Positions 41,662 through 43,092 of a DNA stretch of 43,092 nucleotides are shown piece after piece (position 1 is the first letter of the stretch; the number at the start of each line of letters is the position of its first letter). The notes beneath the pieces are model-generated. The model worked only from the letters and a program-made list of their open reading frames with translations, was not told the DNA's origin and ran no database searches. Source of the stretch: DAOQTX01 sp035340715 (GTDB lineage: Bacteria; Bacteroidota; Bacteroidia; AKYH767-A; OLB10); assembly GCA_035340715.1 (NCBI GenBank), contig DAOQTX010000020.1:1-43092 (forward strand). The letters run 5' to 3'. The translations under genes were made by a program, and so were the position numbers.

Positions 41662-42774
41662 ATGAAGGAACCGGTAAAAAAGCCTAAGCAGCAGGAAGAA
41701 CCTGAGTATGCAGCGGCAAAAAATTTTAACAAAGAAAACAAAAAGAAAAAAATGGGATTGTTTGATTTTCTTACTCAGGAAATAGCTATCGACCTGGGAA
41801 CCGCCAACACCCTGATTATCCATAACGATAAAGTGGTTGTTGATGAACCCTCCATTGTAGCTATTGACCGTATGACCGGTAAAGTAATTGCCGTTGGTAA
41901 ACAAGCGATGATGATGCATGGCAAAACGCATGAAAACATTAAGACGGTTCGACCACTTAAGGATGGTGTGATTGCCGATTTTGATGCAGCTGAACACATG
42001 ATCAGAGGAATGATCAAAATGATAAATCCCGGCAGACGACTTTTTACTCCTTCGCTTCGTATGGTAATTTGTATTCCTTCCGGAATTACGGAGGTAGAGA
42101 AAAGAGCCGTTCGCGATTCTGCTGAACATGCAGGAGCAAAAGAAGTTTATTTAATACATGAACCTATGGCAGCAGCTATTGGTATCGGCATCGATGTTGA
42201 AGAACCAATGGGAAATATGATCATCGATATAGGTGGAGGTACTAGTGAAATTGCTGTTATTGCTTTAGGAGGTATTGTTTGCGATCAATCCATCCGAGTG
42301 GCCGGAGATGGATTTACGATGGATGTTTGGGATTATATGCGCAGACATCACAACATATTAATTGGAGAGCGTACTGCGGAACGTATAAAAATTGAAGTAG
42401 GATCTGCAATGCCTGAATTGGAAAATGGTCCTCCTGACTTTGCCGTACATGGTAGAGATCTTATGACCGGTATTCCTAAAGAAATTACAGTGTCCTATAC
42501 TGAGATTGCTCATGCTTTAGATAAATCTATTTCAAAAATAGAAGAAGCTATTTTGAAAGCTTTGGAAACTACTCCTCCCGAACTTTCTGCCGATATTTAT
42601 CGCACTGGAATTTACCTTACAGGTGGAGGTGCATTGTTGAGAGGCTTGGATAAACGGATTAGCATCAAAACCAAGTTGCCTGTCCATGTAGCCGAAGACC
42701 CACTGCGTGCGGTTGTGCGTGGAACCGGAATCGCTTTGAAAAACATCGATCGATTTAAGTTTCTTATTCCCTAA
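41662..42774 (+). CDS. mreB: Rod shape-determining protein MreB
   Basis: An actin-like cytoskeletal ATPase that guides wall synthesis along the cell body. The canonical protein starts MGLFDFLTQEIAIDLGTANT (phosphate-1 loop) and continues with the phosphate-2 motif MIIDIGGGTSEIAVI and the adenosine loop IYLTGGGALLRGLDKRI. From the canonical ATG at 41752 the product is 340 aa, the usual length. The frame is open upstream to an ATG at 41662, adding 30 residues rich in Lys, Glu and Pro (370 aa). I give the longer form because no stop intervenes, but the start is undecided. It is followed by mreC with its own probable promoter. Confidence 0.94.
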   Translation: MKEPVKKPKQQEEPEYAAAKNFNKENKKKKMGLFDFLTQEIAIDLGTANTLIIHNDKVVVDEPSIVAIDRMTGKVIAVGKQAMMMHGKTHENIKTVRPLKDGVIADFDAAEHMIRGMIKMINPGRRLFTPSLRMVICIPSGITEVEKRAVRDSAEHAGAKEVYLIHEPMAAAIGIGIDVEEPMGNMIIDIGGGTSEIAVIALGGIVCDQSIRVAGDGFTMDVWDYMRRHHNILIGERTAERIKIEVGSAMPELENGPPDFAVHGRDLMTGIPKEITVSYTEIAHALDKSISKIEEAILKALETTPPELSADIYRTGIYLTGGGALLRGLDKRISIKTKLPVHVAEDPLRAVVRGTGIALKNIDRFKFLIP

Positions 42775-42784
42775 AATTTCATTA

Positions 42785-42815
42785 ATGGTTGTTGATAAAA
42801 ACAACCATACCTTTG
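42785..42815 (+). promoter_or_regulatory. Hairpin/operator overlapping the mreC promoter
   Basis: ATGGTTGTT (42785-42793) and AACAACCAT (42800-42808) are perfect 9-bp inverted repeats with a 6-base centre. TACCTTTG (42808-42815), an exact -7 box, begins at the last base of the repeat, so the palindrome covers the -33 to -7 region of a promoter for mreC. No T-run follows, so it is a weak terminator candidate at best. Confidence 0.52.
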
Positions 42816-42878
42816 CATGGTTTTATCATGTAAGTACGAACTTTAAAATGTTTCGGAATTTACAGGTTTTTCTATCCC

Positions 42879-43092
42879 ATGCGTAATATTTTTATATTTC
42901 TTTGGCGCCATAATTTTGTTCTCTATTTCCTAGTGTTGGAAGTAGTTTGCTTTATTTTCTTGATCAATCACAATCAATATCAAAAGGCTTCTGTTATTAG
43001 CTCCAGCAACAAAGTAAGTGGTCGTATTTACGAAAGCGTTAACTATGTGAAAGATTATATTTCATTAAAGCAAAGCAACGAGCAATTGGTTA
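42879..43092 (+). CDS. mreC: Rod shape-determining protein MreC, 5' part only
   Basis: The first 71 codons of MreC run off the window's right edge. The N-terminus MRNIFIFLWRHNFVLYFLVL continues as a single transmembrane anchor (to about residue 26, FLINHN). It is followed by a periplasmic region that begins the coiled coil (SSSNKVSGRIYESVNYVKDY, then LKQSNEQLV). MreC links MreB to the transpeptidases in the periplasm. Identification rests on the position after mreB and the membrane-anchored coiled-coil start with the typical LFLxxNH-like pattern. It is 104 bp downstream of mreB. Confidence 0.88.
   Translation, partial: MRNIFIFLWRHNFVLYFLVLEVVCFIFLINHNQYQKASVISSSNKVSGRIYESVNYVKDYISLKQSNEQLV

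Noticed and set aside
20298..42804. Many opposite-strand open frames of 60-200 codons inside long genes, including one of 202 codons at 41521-42129
   Set aside because: They lie wholly or largely inside clearly conserved genes, have unlikely composition and resemble no family; they are shadows of the real coding frames.
1..43092. tRNA or rRNA genes, CRISPR arrays, transposons, phage or defence genes
   Set aside because: No cloverleaf-like intergenic sequence, regular spacer array, transposase or terminal repeats were found in any gap.

Overview
The window is AT-rich chromosomal DNA from a member of the Bacteroidota. The evidence is the many secreted proteins ending in a type IX secretion (T9SS) C-terminal sorting domain, a PorZ homologue, TAnnTTTG-type -7 promoter boxes with almost no Shine-Dalgarno sequences, an S46 dipeptidyl-peptidase, a short-chain-type threonine dehydrogenase and the purH-mreB-mreC order. 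I cannot place it below phylum. I see no plasmid, phage, insertion sequence, CRISPR array, tRNA or rRNA. No gene-free stretch exceeds about 300 bases.

Layout. (1) 1-2913: a divergent kynurenine-pathway (tryptophan catabolism) locus. It holds the 5' end of 3-hydroxyanthranilate 3,4-dioxygenase on the minus strand, and on the plus strand a short-chain dehydrogenase-like protein lacking the catalytic Tyr/Lys, a cysteine-rich DUF4258 lipoprotein and an aminomuconate-semialdehyde-type aldehyde dehydrogenase. (2) 3087-8295: a compact operon of exported proteins (WD40-like propeller, small protein, PQQ-like propeller) ending at a strong terminator, then an OmpA-family protein with PD40 repeats. A perfect 17-bp palindrome precedes the operon. 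(3) 8373-18675: an accessory block of T9SS cargo, made up of a secreted esterase, a 1538-aa vanadium-haloperoxidase/PAP2 protein fused to a seven-repeat FG-GAP propeller and Ig/PKD-like repeats, a T9SS protein of unknown role and a beta-helix protein. A frameshifted DUF1801 gene and a small exported protein lie among them. (4) 18737-29048: mostly conserved metabolic genes, namely an ALDH7-type aminoadipate-semialdehyde dehydrogenase, recO, porZ, a methyltransferase and a GT4 glycosyltransferase, threonine dehydrogenase, cysS and thiL. (5) 29093-35692: two more large exported propeller-like proteins, a bidirectional terminator and an S46 dipeptidyl-peptidase (DPP7 type). (6) 35938-43092: an RRM RNA-binding protein, an SLC13/DASS transporter, a POT peptide transporter, nadD, purH, mreB and the start of mreC.

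How the genes fit together. The organism appears to live on amino acids and peptides. The S46 peptidase, exported to the periplasm or surface, would release dipeptides. The POT carrier would import di- and tripeptides. The Trp (3-HAO, AMSDH), Lys (ALDH7) and Thr (Tdh) catabolic enzymes would feed central metabolism, and the DASS carrier could move dicarboxylates. The T9SS, represented here by PorZ, would deliver the large cargo proteins.

The least explained parts are the cysteine-rich DUF4258 lipoprotein embedded in the kynurenine operon, the three-gene exported propeller operon behind a perfect palindrome, and the propeller-haloperoxidase fusion. All functions are inferred from reading protein sequences; no database search was run.
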